Below, piece by piece: positions 34,924 to 44,888 of a DNA stretch of 64,000 nt. Within the stretch, counting starts at the first letter, position 1. Every line of letters starts with the position of its first letter. Location: assembly GCF_020144925.1 (NCBI RefSeq), contig NZ_NSLC01000001.1, positions 482,233 through 546,232 of the forward strand. The letters run 5' to 3'. The notes under the pieces are model-generated. The model saw only the letters and a program-made list of their open reading frames with translations, was not told the origin of the DNA and did not search any database. The DNA comes from Afifella sp. IM 167. GTDB lineage: Bacteria; Pseudomonadota; Alphaproteobacteria; Rhizobiales; Afifellaceae. The position numbers were made by a program, and so were the translations under genes.

Positions 34924-35775
34924 ATGACGGCCGCGGCGGATGCCGGGACGGTCGCGGTGGAGCGGGCGCCGGCACGGCGCTGGTCGAACCAGGTGCTCAA
35001 CCTCTACCTGGTCCTCTTCTTCGTCTATCTCTTCGCCCCGCTCCTCGTCATGTCGGCGGCGGCCTTCAATTCCTATTCCTATCCCTCCGTCACGCAGTGG
35101 CAGGGCTTCACGCTGAAATGGTTCGTCGAGCTCACCCGCGACGAGCGCCTGCTGCAGGGCCTGTGGAACTCCATCCTCATTGGCTTCGGCGTCATCGCCG
35201 TCGCCCTGCCGCTGGGGCTTTCCGGCGCCTTCATCCTGACGCGGCTGCAATCGCGCTGGAGCGGGATCCTCTATGGCGTGCTGGTCTCGCCGATCCTGAC
35301 GCCGGGCATCATCCTCGGCATCGCCACGCTCATCTTCTGGCGCAACATCGGGGTCGCCGGCGGGCTCTTCCTCGCCATGATGGCGCAGGCGACCTTCATC
35401 GCCTCCTATTCCATGCTGATGTTCATGGCGCGCCTGCAGCGCCAGGACCGCGCGCTGGAGGAGGCCGCGCTCGACCTCGGCGCCTCCAACTTCATGGTCT
35501 TCCGGCGCATCACCATCCCCTTCCTTGCCCCCACGATCTTTACCGCGGGCGTGATCGCCTTCCTGCAGTCGATCGAGAACTACAACACCACCGTCTTCGC
35601 CATCGGCGGGAACTGGACGCTGGTAACGGAGATCGGCTCGCGCTTCCGCTTCGGTCTTTCGCCGGTGATCAACGTCATCGGCGTCATCTTCGTGGCGCTC
35701 ACCGTCGTCTTCGCCGTGATCTACGTCGCCCTCAAGGAACGCGAGCGGCGGGCACGGGCGGCCCTTGTCGGGTGA
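34924..35775 (+). CDS. PotC-like ABC permease
   Basis: A 283-residue permease with six predicted helices and the coupling loop [20 protein letters not shown]. Family blocks [14 protein letters not shown] and [18 protein letters not shown] fit PotC. It ends the potDABC-like operon; 38 bases separate it from the previous permease. Confidence 0.88.
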   Translation: MTAAADAGTVAVERAPARRWSNQVLNLYLVLFFVYLFAPLLVMSAAAFNSYSYPSVTQWQGFTLKWFVELTRDERLLQGLWNSILIGFGVIAVALPLGLSGAFILTRLQSRWSGILYGVLVSPILTPGIILGIATLIFWRNIGVAGGLFLAMMAQATFIASYSMLMFMARLQRQDRALEEAALDLGASNFMVFRRITIPFLAPTIFTAGVIAFLQSIENYNTTVFAIGGNWTLVTEIGSRFRFGLSPVINVIGVIFVALTVVFAVIYVALKERERRARAALVG

Positions 35776-35863
35776 AAAAACGGCCCGCCACTTTCCCTCG
35801 CTCCGCGCGCCCCTAAGTGCGCTTCACGTTCCCCTCCCCGAAATTCTCCGCTATCAGGCCCCG

Positions 35864-36790
35864 ATGGCACCCGTCCTTTCTGTCGAAAACGTCTCCAAGA
35901 CCTACGAGAGCGGCTTTGAAGCCCTGAAGGGCATCAGCCTCGAAATCGAGCGCGGCGAGATCTTCGCCCTGCTCGGGCCGAACGGCGCCGGCAAGACGAC
36001 GCTGATCGGCATCATCTGCGGCATCGTCAATATGAGCTCCGGCTCCGTCACCGTCGATGGTCACGACGTCATCGCCGATTACCGCGCCGCCCGCTCCATG
36101 ATCGGCCTCGTGCCGCAGGAACTTGCCACCGACGCCTTCGAGAGTGTCTGGGCCACCGTCTCCTTCTCGCGCGGCCTCTTCGGCAAGCCGAGAAACCCGG
36201 CCCATATCGAGAAGGTGCTGCGCGACCTCTCGCTGTGGGAAAAGAAGGACGCCAAGATCATCACGCTGTCCGGCGGCATGAAGCGGCGCCTCCTCATCGC
36301 CAAGGCGCTCGCCCACGAGCCGGAGATCCTCTTCCTCGACGAGCCGACCGCCGGCGTCGACGTGGAGCTGCGCCGCGATATGTGGCGCCTCGTGCGCCAG
36401 CTGCGCGAGACGGGCGTCACCGTCATCCTGACGACCCATTACATCGAGGAAGCCGAGGAGATGGCCGACCGCGTCGGCGTCATCAACAGGGGCGAGATCA
36501 TTCTCGTGGAAGAGAAGAGCGAGCTGATGCGCAAGCTCGGCCGCAAGGAACTGATGCTCTATCTGAACGAGCCGGTCGCGGAAATTCCCGCCGCGCTTTC
36601 CGGCTACGACCTTGCCCTGACCGAGGACAAGTGCCGCCTCGTCTATACCTATGACACGGCGCGCGACCGCACCGGCATCACCCAGCTCCTCCAGGACCTT
36701 TCGCAGGCCGGCATCCGCTTCCGCGATCTGGAGACGCGCGAAAGCTCGCTGGAGGAGATTTTCGTTTCTCTGGTGGAGGACAAGCAATGA
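35864..36790 (+). CDS. ABC-2 type exporter ATPase
   Basis: A 308-residue ATPase of the DrrA/NodI exporter group, with Walker [10 protein letters not shown], signature [20 protein letters not shown], Walker [12 protein letters not shown] and a C-terminal domain that typically couples to the ABC-2 permease ([17 protein letters not shown] at the end). The ATG at 35864 starts just after the potC-like gene. The substrate is unknown. Confidence 0.88.
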   Translation: MAPVLSVENVSKTYESGFEALKGISLEIERGEIFALLGPNGAGKTTLIGIICGIVNMSSGSVTVDGHDVIADYRAARSMIGLVPQELATDAFESVWATVSFSRGLFGKPRNPAHIEKVLRDLSLWEKKDAKIITLSGGMKRRLLIAKALAHEPEILFLDEPTAGVDVELRRDMWRLVRQLRETGVTVILTTHYIEEAEEMADRVGVINRGEIILVEEKSELMRKLGRKELMLYLNEPVAEIPAALSGYDLALTEDKCRLVYTYDTARDRTGITQLLQDLSQAGIRFRDLETRESSLEEIFVSLVEDKQ

Positions 36791-37548
36791 ACGTCCACGC
36801 CATCCGCGCCATCTATCACTTCGAGATGAGCCGCACGGCGCGCACGCTGCTGCAGAGCATCCTCGCCCCGGTCCTGTCCACGACGCTCTATTTCGTCGTC
36901 TTCGGCGCGGCGATCGGCTCGCGCATCGACGAGATCGGCGGCGTCTCCTACGGCGCCTTCATCGTGCCCGGCCTCGTCATGCTGTCGCTGCTGACCCAGA
37001 GCGTCACCAACGCCGCCTTCGGCATCTACTTCCCGAAATTCACCGGCACCATCTTCGAGCACCTCTCCGCGCCGGTCTCGTTCCTGGAGATGGTCATCGC
37101 CTTCGTCGGAGCCGCGGCGACCAAATCGATCATCCTCGGCGCCATCATCCTTCTGACGGCGACGCTCTTCGTGCCGCTGCGCGTGGAGCATCCCGTCTGG
37201 ATGCTGACCTTCCTCGTCCTGACGGCGCTCACCTTCTCGCTCTTCGGCTTCATCATCGGCATCTGGGCGGACGGCTTTGAAAAGCTGCAGATCGTCCCGC
37301 TCCTCATCATCACGCCGCTCACCTTTCTCGGCGGCAGCTTCTATTCCATCGAGATGCTGCCGCCCTTCTGGCAGAAGGTGACGCTGCTCAACCCGGTCGT
37401 CTACCTGATCTCCGGCTTCCGCTGGTCCTTCTACGGGATCGCCGACGTCTCGGTCGCCATCAGCCTCGGCATGACGGCGTTCTTCATGCTCGCCTGCCTC
37501 ATCGCCATCTGGTGGATCTTCAGGACCGGCTGGCGGCTGAAGAGCTAG
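36787..37548 (+). CDS. ABC-2 type exporter permease (NodJ-like)
   Basis: A 253-residue permease with six helices. [21 protein letters not shown] and [17 protein letters not shown] are ABC-2 hallmarks. It overlaps the ATPase by four bases. Its 3' end overlaps the convergent thioesterase gene by 29 bases, an unusual arrangement that leaves no room for a terminator. Confidence 0.88.
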   Translation: MNVHAIRAIYHFEMSRTARTLLQSILAPVLSTTLYFVVFGAAIGSRIDEIGGVSYGAFIVPGLVMLSLLTQSVTNAAFGIYFPKFTGTIFEHLSAPVSFLEMVIAFVGAAATKSIILGAIILLTATLFVPLRVEHPVWMLTFLVLTALTFSLFGFIIGIWADGFEKLQIVPLLIITPLTFLGGSFYSIEMLPPFWQKVTLLNPVVYLISGFRWSFYGIADVSVAISLGMTAFFMLACLIAIWWIFRTGWRLKS

Positions 37549-37975
37549 AAGAGCCCACCGAGAGCGCCGCAATGACTTCCTGCGGGATCGGCATGGAGCC
37601 GATCTTCGCCGGATCGTCCTTCTTCCGCCCCGTCCAGACCCGCGTCTCGAAGCCTTCCACGGCGAGTTTTCCCTCCTTCAGCAGGCGGTGGGTGATGTCG
37701 AAGGAAGAGCGGCGGATTTCGCTCGCCTGGCTCTCGATCACGACATGGTCGCCGTAGCGCGACGGGATGAAGAACTTCGCGCGGGTGTCGACCATCGGAA
37801 TGCCGAGGATGCCGAAGCGCTTCGTCCAGGCGATCTTCTTCTCCCCGAGCGCGGCCTCGAAGAGGCGCGCCGTCGCCGCGTCGAACATCTCGAAATAGCG
37901 CGGATAAAAGACGATACCGGCCGGGTCGCAATCGCCCCATTCGATCTCGATCTCGCGGCTGAAGACGAACATCAC
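37520..37975 (-). CDS. 4-hydroxybenzoyl-CoA-thioesterase-like hotdog protein
   Basis: A 151-residue hotdog-fold thioesterase. [21 protein letters not shown] carries the catalytic Asp17 of the 4HBT group, and the family's helix follows. It would release a free acid from an aromatic or aliphatic CoA ester. It is the last gene of the feruloyl-CoA operon; a four-base overlap with the thiolase gene suggests coupled translation. Confidence 0.85.
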   Translation of the reverse strand: MMFVFSREIEIEWGDCDPAGIVFYPRYFEMFDAATARLFEAALGEKKIAWTKRFGILGIPMVDTRAKFFIPSRYGDHVVIESQASEIRRSSFDITHRLLKEGKLAVEGFETRVWTGRKKDDPAKIGSMPIPQEVIAALSVGSSSSSAASRS

Positions 37976-39225
37976 GCGGCCCCCGCGGCGTCCGGATTTT
38001 CGATCAGGATGGCGATCCCCTGCCCGCCGCCGATGCAGGCCGAAGCGATGCCGTAGCGCCCTCCCGAGCGCTTCAATTCGCGCGCCAGGGTAAGCGTCAG
38101 CCGCACGCCCGTCGCACCGAGCGGATGGCCGATGGCGATCGCCCCGCCATTGACGTTGAGCTTGTCTTCCTCAAGGCCCAGCTCGCGGATGCAGGCGATG
38201 ACCTGCGCCCCGAAAGCCTCGTTGATCTCGAGCCGGTCGATCTCGCCGAGGGAAAGCCCCGCCTCTTCCAGCACGGCGCGGATCGCCGGCGCGGGGCCGA
38301 TCCCCATCACCTCGGGCGAAACGCCGACCGAGGCGCCCGCCAGGATCTTCGCCAGCGGCTTCCTCCCGCCGAGCTGCGACGCGGAGGCGACGAGCACCGC
38401 CGCGGCCCCGTCGACGATGGCGGAGGAATTGCCGCCGGTCTGCACGCCGCCGAAAGCGGGCTTCAGCTTCGCCAGCACCTCATAGGGCGAGGAGCGGATA
38501 TGGCTGTCGGCCTCCACCGCCTCCACCTTGCGGGAAAGCCGGGTGCCGCGCGGCTGAAGCCCCGCAATCTCGAAAACCTCCGTCTTCACCGGCGCGATCT
38601 CGCCGCCGAGGAACCCGTCGACCTGCGCCGCGAGCGCCCTCTTAAAGCTGCGCGCCGCGTAGCGGTCCACCTCCTCGCGCGAGATCTGGTAGCGCGACGC
38701 GAGGTTCTCCGCCGTCCCGCCCATCGTGACGGCGGCCGCCGGGTCGATCAGCGCCTCCCAGAGGAAATCCTTGAACGCCACCTGCCCCAGACGGAAGCCG
38801 GTGCGCGAGGTGTAGGAGGCGACCGGGTTGCGGCTCATCGACTCGGTGCCCGCGCACAGCGCGAGATCCACCCGCCCGAGCGAGATCTGGTCGGCCGCCT
38901 GCAGGATGATCTCGATGCCGGTGCCGCAGACGCGCTGCGAAAGATGCGCCGGCACCTCGATCGGCACGCCCGCATAAAGGCCGATATGGCGCGGCGTCAT
39001 ATAGGCGTCGAAGGAAGCCTGGGCCATCGAGCCGGCAATGACCATGCCGACCTCGCCGGGCTCGGCCCCGGTCTCGGCAAAGGCCGCCCGCGCCGCCTTG
39101 ATGCCGAGATCGATCGGCGAGACGAGGGCGAAATCTCCGGTATAGTCGGTGAAGGGCGTGCGCTTGCCGCCGAGGAGGTAGGCGTCGTCGAAGCGGAGCC
39201 GAAGCCCCCGGCTTGTCTCGTTCAT
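37972..39225 (-). CDS. Acetyl-CoA acyltransferase (thiolase)
   Basis: A 417-residue thiolase. The nucleophilic C100 is in SQRVCGTGIEI, the second half has EINEAFGAQ and GGAIAIGHPLGATG (catalytic His), and SACIGGGQG holds the second cysteine. In a feruloyl-CoA operon it would split the beta-keto thioester in a beta-oxidation-like side-chain route. It overlaps both neighbours by four bases. Confidence 0.9.
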   Translation of the reverse strand: MNETSRGLRLRFDDAYLLGGKRTPFTDYTGDFALVSPIDLGIKAARAAFAETGAEPGEVGMVIAGSMAQASFDAYMTPRHIGLYAGVPIEVPAHLSQRVCGTGIEIILQAADQISLGRVDLALCAGTESMSRNPVASYTSRTGFRLGQVAFKDFLWEALIDPAAAVTMGGTAENLASRYQISREEVDRYAARSFKRALAAQVDGFLGGEIAPVKTEVFEIAGLQPRGTRLSRKVEAVEADSHIRSSPYEVLAKLKPAFGGVQTGGNSSAIVDGAAAVLVASASQLGGRKPLAKILAGASVGVSPEVMGIGPAPAIRAVLEEAGLSLGEIDRLEINEAFGAQVIACIRELGLEEDKLNVNGGAIAIGHPLGATGVRLTLTLARELKRSGGRYGIASACIGGGQGIAILIENPDAAGAA

Positions 39226-41084
39226 GTGCTTTTCCGGGCAAGGATGACATGGGCGGGCGGATCGGCCCTGTAGAGGTCTTCGACGAGCCCCGCCCTGTTC
39301 TTCAGGACGGCCCGCTGGTTGATCGATCCCTTGTCGGTCATTTCGCCGGAATCGATCGAGGCGGGCTCGGCAAGCAGCACCATCCGCTCCACCCGTCGCG
39401 AGGAGCCGGTGGCCGTCGCCGCATGAGCGGCGAGCTTTTGCGAGAAGTATCGCAGCACGCCGGGATCGGCGCAGAGCGCCTCAAGGTCCGCCCCGTCATC
39501 TCCCTCCATCAGCGCGCGGCAGGCGTCTGGATCGGGAAAGACGAGCGCGGTGACGAAATCCTCGTCATGGCCGGCGAGGACGACGTCGCGCGCATGCGGA
39601 GCCAGGGCGGCGATCAACCCGCCGCGCACCGAGGCAAGGTTCACCCAGGTGCCGGTGGAGAGCTTGAAATCCTCTGACATCCGCCCGTCGAAGAGAAAGC
39701 CCTTGTTGATGTCGTTGGCATCGACGAGCTTCACCGCGTCCTGGATCCGGTAGAAGCCTTCCTCGTCGAAGGCGGCCGCCGTCAACTCGTCGTGCTTCCA
39801 GTAGCCGGGTGTCACGTTCGGCCCCCTGACGCGCAGCTCGGTCTTCTCCTCCGCCGGCACCAGCTTCAGTTCCATGCCGGCCGCCGGAAGCCCGATCTCG
39901 CCGGGCCGGTCGACCGGCCAGGTGGTGGTGAAGGCGAAGGGCGCCGTCTCTGTCGAGCCGTAGCCGGTGATCATCATGATCCGCTCGCCGACGCTCTGGC
40001 GCGCGTACCCTTCCAGCGCGTCCCAGACATGCTGGGCAAGCCCCGCCCCGGCATATTGCAGGAGCTTCACCCGGCTGAAGAGGTTCTCGCGCAGCCTCTG
40101 GTTCCGGGGAAGGTGCTCGCACAGCGCCTCGTAGCCTTTCGGCACGTTGAAATAGAGGGTGGGCGCCACCTCCATCAGATTGCGCACCGTCTTCTCGATC
40201 CCTTCGGGCGTCGGCGTGCCGTCGTCGATATAGAGCGTGCCGCCGTTGTAGAGCGCGATGCCGAAATTGTGGTTGCCGCCGGCCGTATGGTTCCAGGGCA
40301 GCCAGTCGACCATCACCGGCGGCTCGTCCTTCAGGAAGGCGAGCGCCTGATGGATCATCACCTGGTTGCAGCAGATCATCCGCTGGGTGTTGATCACCGC
40401 CTTCGGCGTGCCGGTCGAGCCGGAGGTGAAGAGGAATTTCGCGATCGTGTCGGGACCGACCCAATCCGTCGCCCGGTCGACCGCCTCGCTCGGCACGGTT
40501 TCGCAAAGCGCCGCGAACGCCGTCGCCTCCATCCCGTCCGGGGGATTGCGCGTCACGACGAGTTCCATGCCCGGGCGCCATATGTCGGCGATGGCGGAGG
40601 CGAACCTTTGCCCGTCCGCGGCGAAGACGAGGCCGGGTTCCAGGAGCTCGGCGACCTGCTTCAGCTTGGCGTGGTCCCTGGAAAGGAGCGAATAGGCGGG
40701 CGAGACCGGCGCATAGGGCACGCCCGCATACATCGCTCCCAGCGCCAGGATGGCGTGCTCGATGTCGTTGCCGGAAAGGATGAGGATCGGCCGCTCCGCC
40801 GAAAGCCCCCGGTCGAGGATCGCCTGCGCCACCGCGCGGGCCTGTCGCCGCGCCTCGGCGTAGGTCAGCCGGCGCCATTCTCCGTCCGGCCCGCGGTCGG
40901 CGAAGAGGATCGTCTCGGGCGTGCTGCGGGCGAAGCAGTCGAGCCGGTCGGTCAGACGGGTGGCATAGGGCTCCAGCGGCTCGATGGAGCGCACGTAGCG
41001 CACGCCGCCTTCTTCGCGCACCATCTCAGCCTGCATGGAGCCCATATGGACCTCACGCATGCCCTCGATCTTGACGAGCGGCAT
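39222..41084 (-). CDS. Feruloyl-CoA synthase-like AMP-forming ligase
   Basis: An acyl-adenylate-forming enzyme of 620 residues. The ATP loop FLFTSGSTGTPKAV, the GYGSTETAP motif, and the catalytic lysine in MTDKGSINQRAVLKNR are all present. Length and the extended middle region match the FcsA group rather than short acyl-CoA synthetases. It would make feruloyl- or coumaroyl-CoA from the free acid. The ATG at 41084 has GGGGGAG just upstream; the longer frame begins in low-quality upstream sequence. It starts a three-gene operon. Confidence 0.8.
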   Translation of the reverse strand: MPLVKIEGMREVHMGSMQAEMVREEGGVRYVRSIEPLEPYATRLTDRLDCFARSTPETILFADRGPDGEWRRLTYAEARRQARAVAQAILDRGLSAERPILILSGNDIEHAILALGAMYAGVPYAPVSPAYSLLSRDHAKLKQVAELLEPGLVFAADGQRFASAIADIWRPGMELVVTRNPPDGMEATAFAALCETVPSEAVDRATDWVGPDTIAKFLFTSGSTGTPKAVINTQRMICCNQVMIHQALAFLKDEPPVMVDWLPWNHTAGGNHNFGIALYNGGTLYIDDGTPTPEGIEKTVRNLMEVAPTLYFNVPKGYEALCEHLPRNQRLRENLFSRVKLLQYAGAGLAQHVWDALEGYARQSVGERIMMITGYGSTETAPFAFTTTWPVDRPGEIGLPAAGMELKLVPAEEKTELRVRGPNVTPGYWKHDELTAAAFDEEGFYRIQDAVKLVDANDINKGFLFDGRMSEDFKLSTGTWVNLASVRGGLIAALAPHARDVVLAGHDEDFVTALVFPDPDACRALMEGDDGADLEALCADPGVLRYFSQKLAAHAATATGSSRRVERMVLLAEPASIDSGEMTDKGSINQRAVLKNRAGLVEDLYRADPPAHVILARKST

Positions 41085-41192
41085 ACTCCCCCGCGCCTCC
41101 CAACGCAGACAGTCGTCGATGGCTTTCTTGTTTTGCCCGGTTATGGACGCGCCGCTTGCGTCCTTCAAGAGCTTCGCTGGGAGGCGGCGGGA

Positions 41193-42170
41193 TCAGTAGT
41201 TGGGCAGCGGCTTCACGAACAGCATCTTCAGTTCCTTGTCGGGACTGAAGTTGTCCGCCGTCCATTCGAAGGTGGTCGGCCCGGTCTTGCGAATCCCGTC
41301 GCGGCAGAGCGAGACGAGCGTGTCGGTCGAACCCTTGTCGATGGTCAGGTGAAAGCGGCCGATGGAGCCGCGCCAGTTGTTCGCCGTCGTCAGGATGTAG
41401 GTGAGGAGCCTGGCTTCCAGCGTGTCGTCGGCCGTTGCCCGGAGCTTCTTGCGCGCCGCCCGCTCGAACGCCTCGTCGATGCACACATCGTCGTGGAAGG
41501 TACGCTCGTCGATGTCGTAGCCGGTGAAGAAGGTGACGGTCGGCGCCGGCACATAGGCATGGGCGATCTCCACCGTCTGGCCGGGCGGGAAGGTCTGCGT
41601 CCAGTAGAAGGAGACGTAGGTGGTCCATTGCGGCGAGAAATAACCGTCCTCATCGCGTGCGATACCTTCGGCTTCGAGCTTTTCCATCACGCCCGGCGGC
41701 ATGAGGTCGGGCCGCACCCTGAGCTGGTCGAAGCTCTGCATGTCCTCGATGAACGTCGTCAGCGGAATGTTGGAGGCCTCAAGGACATCGGTCACGTTCC
41801 GCCCGCCCACCATGGCGCGCGCATCGGTCTGGAACGGTTTCGGTTCGCCATCCACCCACAGACGGAAATCGACGAAGTTGATCGGGTCCTTCGGATAGAT
41901 GGCGTAGCCGACATCCTCGCCGAGATCGACGGGCGGCAGCGGGAAGGCGACGACCGTCGTGATCGGCTCGGCGGAGGTATTGCGAAAGAGGTAGCGCACC
42001 CGGATCCGCTCGGGGCTGATGAAAAGGTCCTCCTCCAGGAGCTCGATATCGGCGTTCGGCACGAGGACGAGTTCGCCCGTATCGAGGCTCGCCGTGGAAT
42101 CGTTCGCATTGGCCGGCGCGCCGGCAAGAAGGAGGAAGGCTCCCATGCAAAGGGCGGCGATGCTTCTCAT
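41193..42170 (-). CDS. Secreted DUF4424 protein
   Basis: A 325-residue protein with a Sec signal peptide (cleavage near ANA-ND). The mature part begins NDSTASLDTGELVLVPNADIELLEED and continues with ISPERIRVRYLFRNTSAEPI, the DUF4424 pattern. It is rich in beta strands and contains Trp and Tyr clusters. DUF4424 proteins are periplasmic, and their role is unknown. It stands alone on the minus strand, upstream of the ligase operon. Confidence 0.8.
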   Translation of the reverse strand: MRSIAALCMGAFLLLAGAPANANDSTASLDTGELVLVPNADIELLEEDLFISPERIRVRYLFRNTSAEPITTVVAFPLPPVDLGEDVGYAIYPKDPINFVDFRLWVDGEPKPFQTDARAMVGGRNVTDVLEASNIPLTTFIEDMQSFDQLRVRPDLMPPGVMEKLEAEGIARDEDGYFSPQWTTYVSFYWTQTFPPGQTVEIAHAYVPAPTVTFFTGYDIDERTFHDDVCIDEAFERAARKKLRATADDTLEARLLTYILTTANNWRGSIGRFHLTIDKGSTDTLVSLCRDGIRKTGPTTFEWTADNFSPDKELKMLFVKPLPNY

Positions 42171-42399
42171 GGCGGCGGCTCCCGGTGCGAAGTCTTTTGC
42201 CTGAAATGCCCCTCCTTCCTTTCCGGAGCAAGGAGGCGAAGCGTCCCGCCTTGGCCGCCCGGCATTTCCATGCGTCGCGAGCCCTCAGTAGTTTAGATTA
42301 ACCTCAAACTTGCCGCATCCTTGCGCCGCGCCGCCGGGAGGAAGATTCTCGGCCAAAGCCGTTGGCCCTGCGGCGGGGACCGCGGCAGCGGAGCGCGTC

Positions 42400-43443
42400 A
42401 TGCTCGACATCACGGATTCAGCGAGCCTTCCCGAATGGGAGGAAGGGCCGGAGGCGGCGACAAGGCCGGTCATCCTGCTGCCCTGGCTCGGCGAGATCTC
42501 GCCCTTCGCCCGGCTTTCCATGCGCATGCTGGCGCGCCGCGCGGGCGAGGTGGAGCTGATCCTCGTCTGCGACCGGCCGACCGCCGACATTCCCGGCATC
42601 CGCCAGGCCGATTTCGCCTCCGCCTTCGATGCGGCGAACCCGCTCGGCATCACCTTTGCCGGGCTGAAGGCCAATCCCTACAAGATCTGCGACCTGAAGC
42701 CCTTTCTCAATCTCCTCTTCCCCTCCCTCCCCGGCGCGGGCCGGCGCTGGGGATGGGCCGATATCGACTGCCTCTATTCCGACAGGCTGCTTCAGCCGCT
42801 CGCCCTCCCGCAGGCCGGCCCTCCGCAGGTCTTCGGCAAGCACGGGCACCTGATGCTCGGCGATTTCGAGGGCTTCCGCCTCGCCCAGCAGGTCCTTTTC
42901 GAGGTCGACCGGCGCTATCCGCACTGGCGCATGTTCGCAGCGGACCGGCACCTCGCCCTCGACGAGTTCCTCTTCCTGCATGTCGTCCTCAGGGTGCTCG
43001 ACGAAGAAGGCAGCATCGCCTGGCGGCGCAATTTTCCGCCCTCCATCGGCGATGTGGAGCCCTACCACCGGCTTCCGCTCGTCGGGGACAGGTGGTTCCG
43101 CTACTTCCGCCTGCGCGATCACCGCCTCTTCGGCATTGCCGAGGACGGCGGGGAGACCGAGTTCGACTACATCCACCTGCAGAAGCGCCGCATCGCCTTC
43201 GATCCCGCCCTGACCGGCAATGAGGAGGCCCTGCTCTATCCGTTGAGGGACGGCTCCATGCGCCTCGTGGAGGCCGGGGCGCAGGAAACGCCTCCGGGCG
43301 CAGCCTCGGCCTTTCGCGATCTTCGCTACTTCCTCGCGGTCAACCGCAAGCGCCTCACCCACCGGCTGAGGAACCATGGCTTTGCGGCCCGCCCCGAGGT
43401 CTCGCCCGAGACCGTGCGCGATATCCTGCAGAAGATCGGCTGA
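42400..43443 (+). CDS. DUF6625-like glycosyltransferase-related protein
   Basis: A 347-residue cytoplasmic protein. The N-terminal half, with PVILLPWLGEISPF, then YKICDLKPFLNLLFP and WGWADIDCLYSDRL, has the order and the acidic (D-x-D-like) motif of DUF6625, a nucleotide-sugar-transferase-like family seen in polysaccharide clusters. FDYIHLQKRR near the C-terminus is also a family trait. No other glycan gene is near, and the acceptor is unknown. The ATG at 42400 was chosen; the frame is open upstream without a good start. Confidence 0.65.
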   Translation: MLDITDSASLPEWEEGPEAATRPVILLPWLGEISPFARLSMRMLARRAGEVELILVCDRPTADIPGIRQADFASAFDAANPLGITFAGLKANPYKICDLKPFLNLLFPSLPGAGRRWGWADIDCLYSDRLLQPLALPQAGPPQVFGKHGHLMLGDFEGFRLAQQVLFEVDRRYPHWRMFAADRHLALDEFLFLHVVLRVLDEEGSIAWRRNFPPSIGDVEPYHRLPLVGDRWFRYFRLRDHRLFGIAEDGGETEFDYIHLQKRRIAFDPALTGNEEALLYPLRDGSMRLVEAGAQETPPGAASAFRDLRYFLAVNRKRLTHRLRNHGFAARPEVSPETVRDILQKIG

Positions 43444-43455
43444 GGCGCCCGCCTT

Positions 43456-44604
43456 CTATCCGCGTCCCTCAAGCCGCGCCGGACTGAGCGCTGCCGGCAG
43501 AACGCCCTCATCGGCGATCTCCGCCGGGATTTCCCGGCCCGCGAGAAGCGCGGCGGCGACCTTGGCGAGCGCCGGCGCCGACTGGATGCCATAGCCGCCC
43601 TGCCCGGCGAGCCAGAAGAAGCCGGGCGCCCCCGTCTCGAAGCCGGCCACCGGGCATTTGTCGGCGACGAAGCTGCGAAGGCCCGCCCAGCGACTTTCGA
43701 TATGTCGGATCTGAAGCGCGAAAGCCCTCTCGATCCGGTCGATGCAGATGGCGATGTCGAGCTCTTCCGGCTGCGCGTCGCACGGCGGCGAAGGCGTCTC
43801 GTCGGCCGGCGAAAGCAGGAGCCTCCCGGCCTCCGGCTTCAGGTAGAATTCCTCCTCGATATCGACGACCATCGGCCAGGCTGAAGGCTCCATTCCCTCC
43901 GGCGCTTTCACCGTCAGCGCCGTGCGCCGCTTCGGCACCAGTCCGATCGCCGGGATGCCGGCCATCGCGGCCACCTCGTCGGCCCATGCGCCGGCCGCGT
44001 TGACGACGACATCGGCGTGGATCGCCCCCTCGCCGGTTTCGAGCCGCCAGGCCTCCCCCTCGCGGGAAAGCCCGTAAAGCGCGCAATCGTTCTTCACGAC
44101 GCCGCCCGCTCCCCGCAGGCGCCTCAGATAGCCGTGGTGGAGCGCATTGACGTCGATATCGCGCGCCTCCGGCTCGAACACGGCCCCGGCCGCGTAGCCT
44201 TCGCGCAGGAGCGGCGCCAGCCGCCGCGTCTCGATCGCATCGAGGAGCCACGCCCTGCCTTCCCCGAGTTCGTCCATCAGCGCGGCAAGCTGGGCGCTCT
44301 GGTCGGCGCGCGCGATCATCATCACGCCGCGCGGGCCAAGCAGCGCATGCGCCGCAAAGCCCTCCGGCGGCGCGTCGAAAAAGCGGGCCGAGGCGCGCGA
44401 CAGGGCGCGGATCACCGGCGGCCCGTAGGTGGTGGAAAAGAGCGCCGCCGAGCGGCCGGTCGTGTGGTAGCCGGGCTGGCTCTCGCGCTCCAGGAGCACG
44501 ATCCGTCCCGCCTTGCCGCCCTCGCCGCCCGCAAGCTCGCTCGCAACCGAGGCACCGGCGATGCCGGCCCCGATCACCGCGATGTCGAACCTCTCCCCCG
44601 CCAT
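43456..44604 (-). CDS. DadA-type FAD-dependent amino/imino acid oxidoreductase
   Basis: A 382-residue flavoprotein of the glycine oxidase/D-amino-acid dehydrogenase family. FAD motif IAVIGAGIAGASVASELAGG is at the N-terminus, followed by the ERESQPGYHTTGRSAALF block, VVNAAGAWADEVA in the middle and FWLAGQGGYGIQSAPA near the end. It oxidises the C-N bond of an amino acid or amine. The substrate is not defined. ATG at 44604. Confidence 0.8.
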   Translation of the reverse strand: MAGERFDIAVIGAGIAGASVASELAGGEGGKAGRIVLLERESQPGYHTTGRSAALFSTTYGPPVIRALSRASARFFDAPPEGFAAHALLGPRGVMMIARADQSAQLAALMDELGEGRAWLLDAIETRRLAPLLREGYAAGAVFEPEARDIDVNALHHGYLRRLRGAGGVVKNDCALYGLSREGEAWRLETGEGAIHADVVVNAAGAWADEVAAMAGIPAIGLVPKRRTALTVKAPEGMEPSAWPMVVDIEEEFYLKPEAGRLLLSPADETPSPPCDAQPEELDIAICIDRIERAFALQIRHIESRWAGLRSFVADKCPVAGFETGAPGFFWLAGQGGYGIQSAPALAKVAAALLAGREIPAEIADEGVLPAALSPARLEGRG

Positions 44605-44888
44605 GGCCACCTTGTCCCTTCGCCGAATCCTACCGCGGACTATCGGCGATCGCGGCCGCCGGAGCGAGAGGCCGCGAGGGGTCGGAACACCCGGCAGATT
44701 GCCCCAGCCGGGCGAGAGCGCCCGCCATCCGACAGAAGCCGTTTCTCCCGGCCGCTAATTAACATGTAAAAACGATGTAAATAACTGAAAATATGGAGGT
44801 TTATGCTACCTACTCCAGAACGCTTATTGATCACGAAGCGCTTTTAAGGAAGAATGCGTGGTGAAGGCGTTCAACACGGTGCATTGAT
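44605..44888. promoter_or_regulatory. Upstream region of the cyclase-ATPase gene
   Basis: This AT-richer spacer of 284 bases has a direct repeat ATGTAAA at 44764-44770 and 44775-44781, one helical turn apart. TTAACATGTAAA at 44759-44770 is an imperfect copy of the TTAACATGTTAA palindrome, and an AAGCGCTT palindrome lies near 44838. No small gene is convincing. It probably holds the promoter of the regulator that follows, whose GTG start has only a weak ribosome site. Confidence 0.4.

Noticed and set aside
39792..42296. An 834-residue plus-strand open frame
   Set aside because: It is antisense to the feruloyl-CoA ligase and DUF4424 genes, which are well supported.
44640..44834. A 64-residue minus-strand frame in the spacer before the cyclase gene
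   Set aside because: Composition and context fit a regulatory spacer; there is no recognisable motif.
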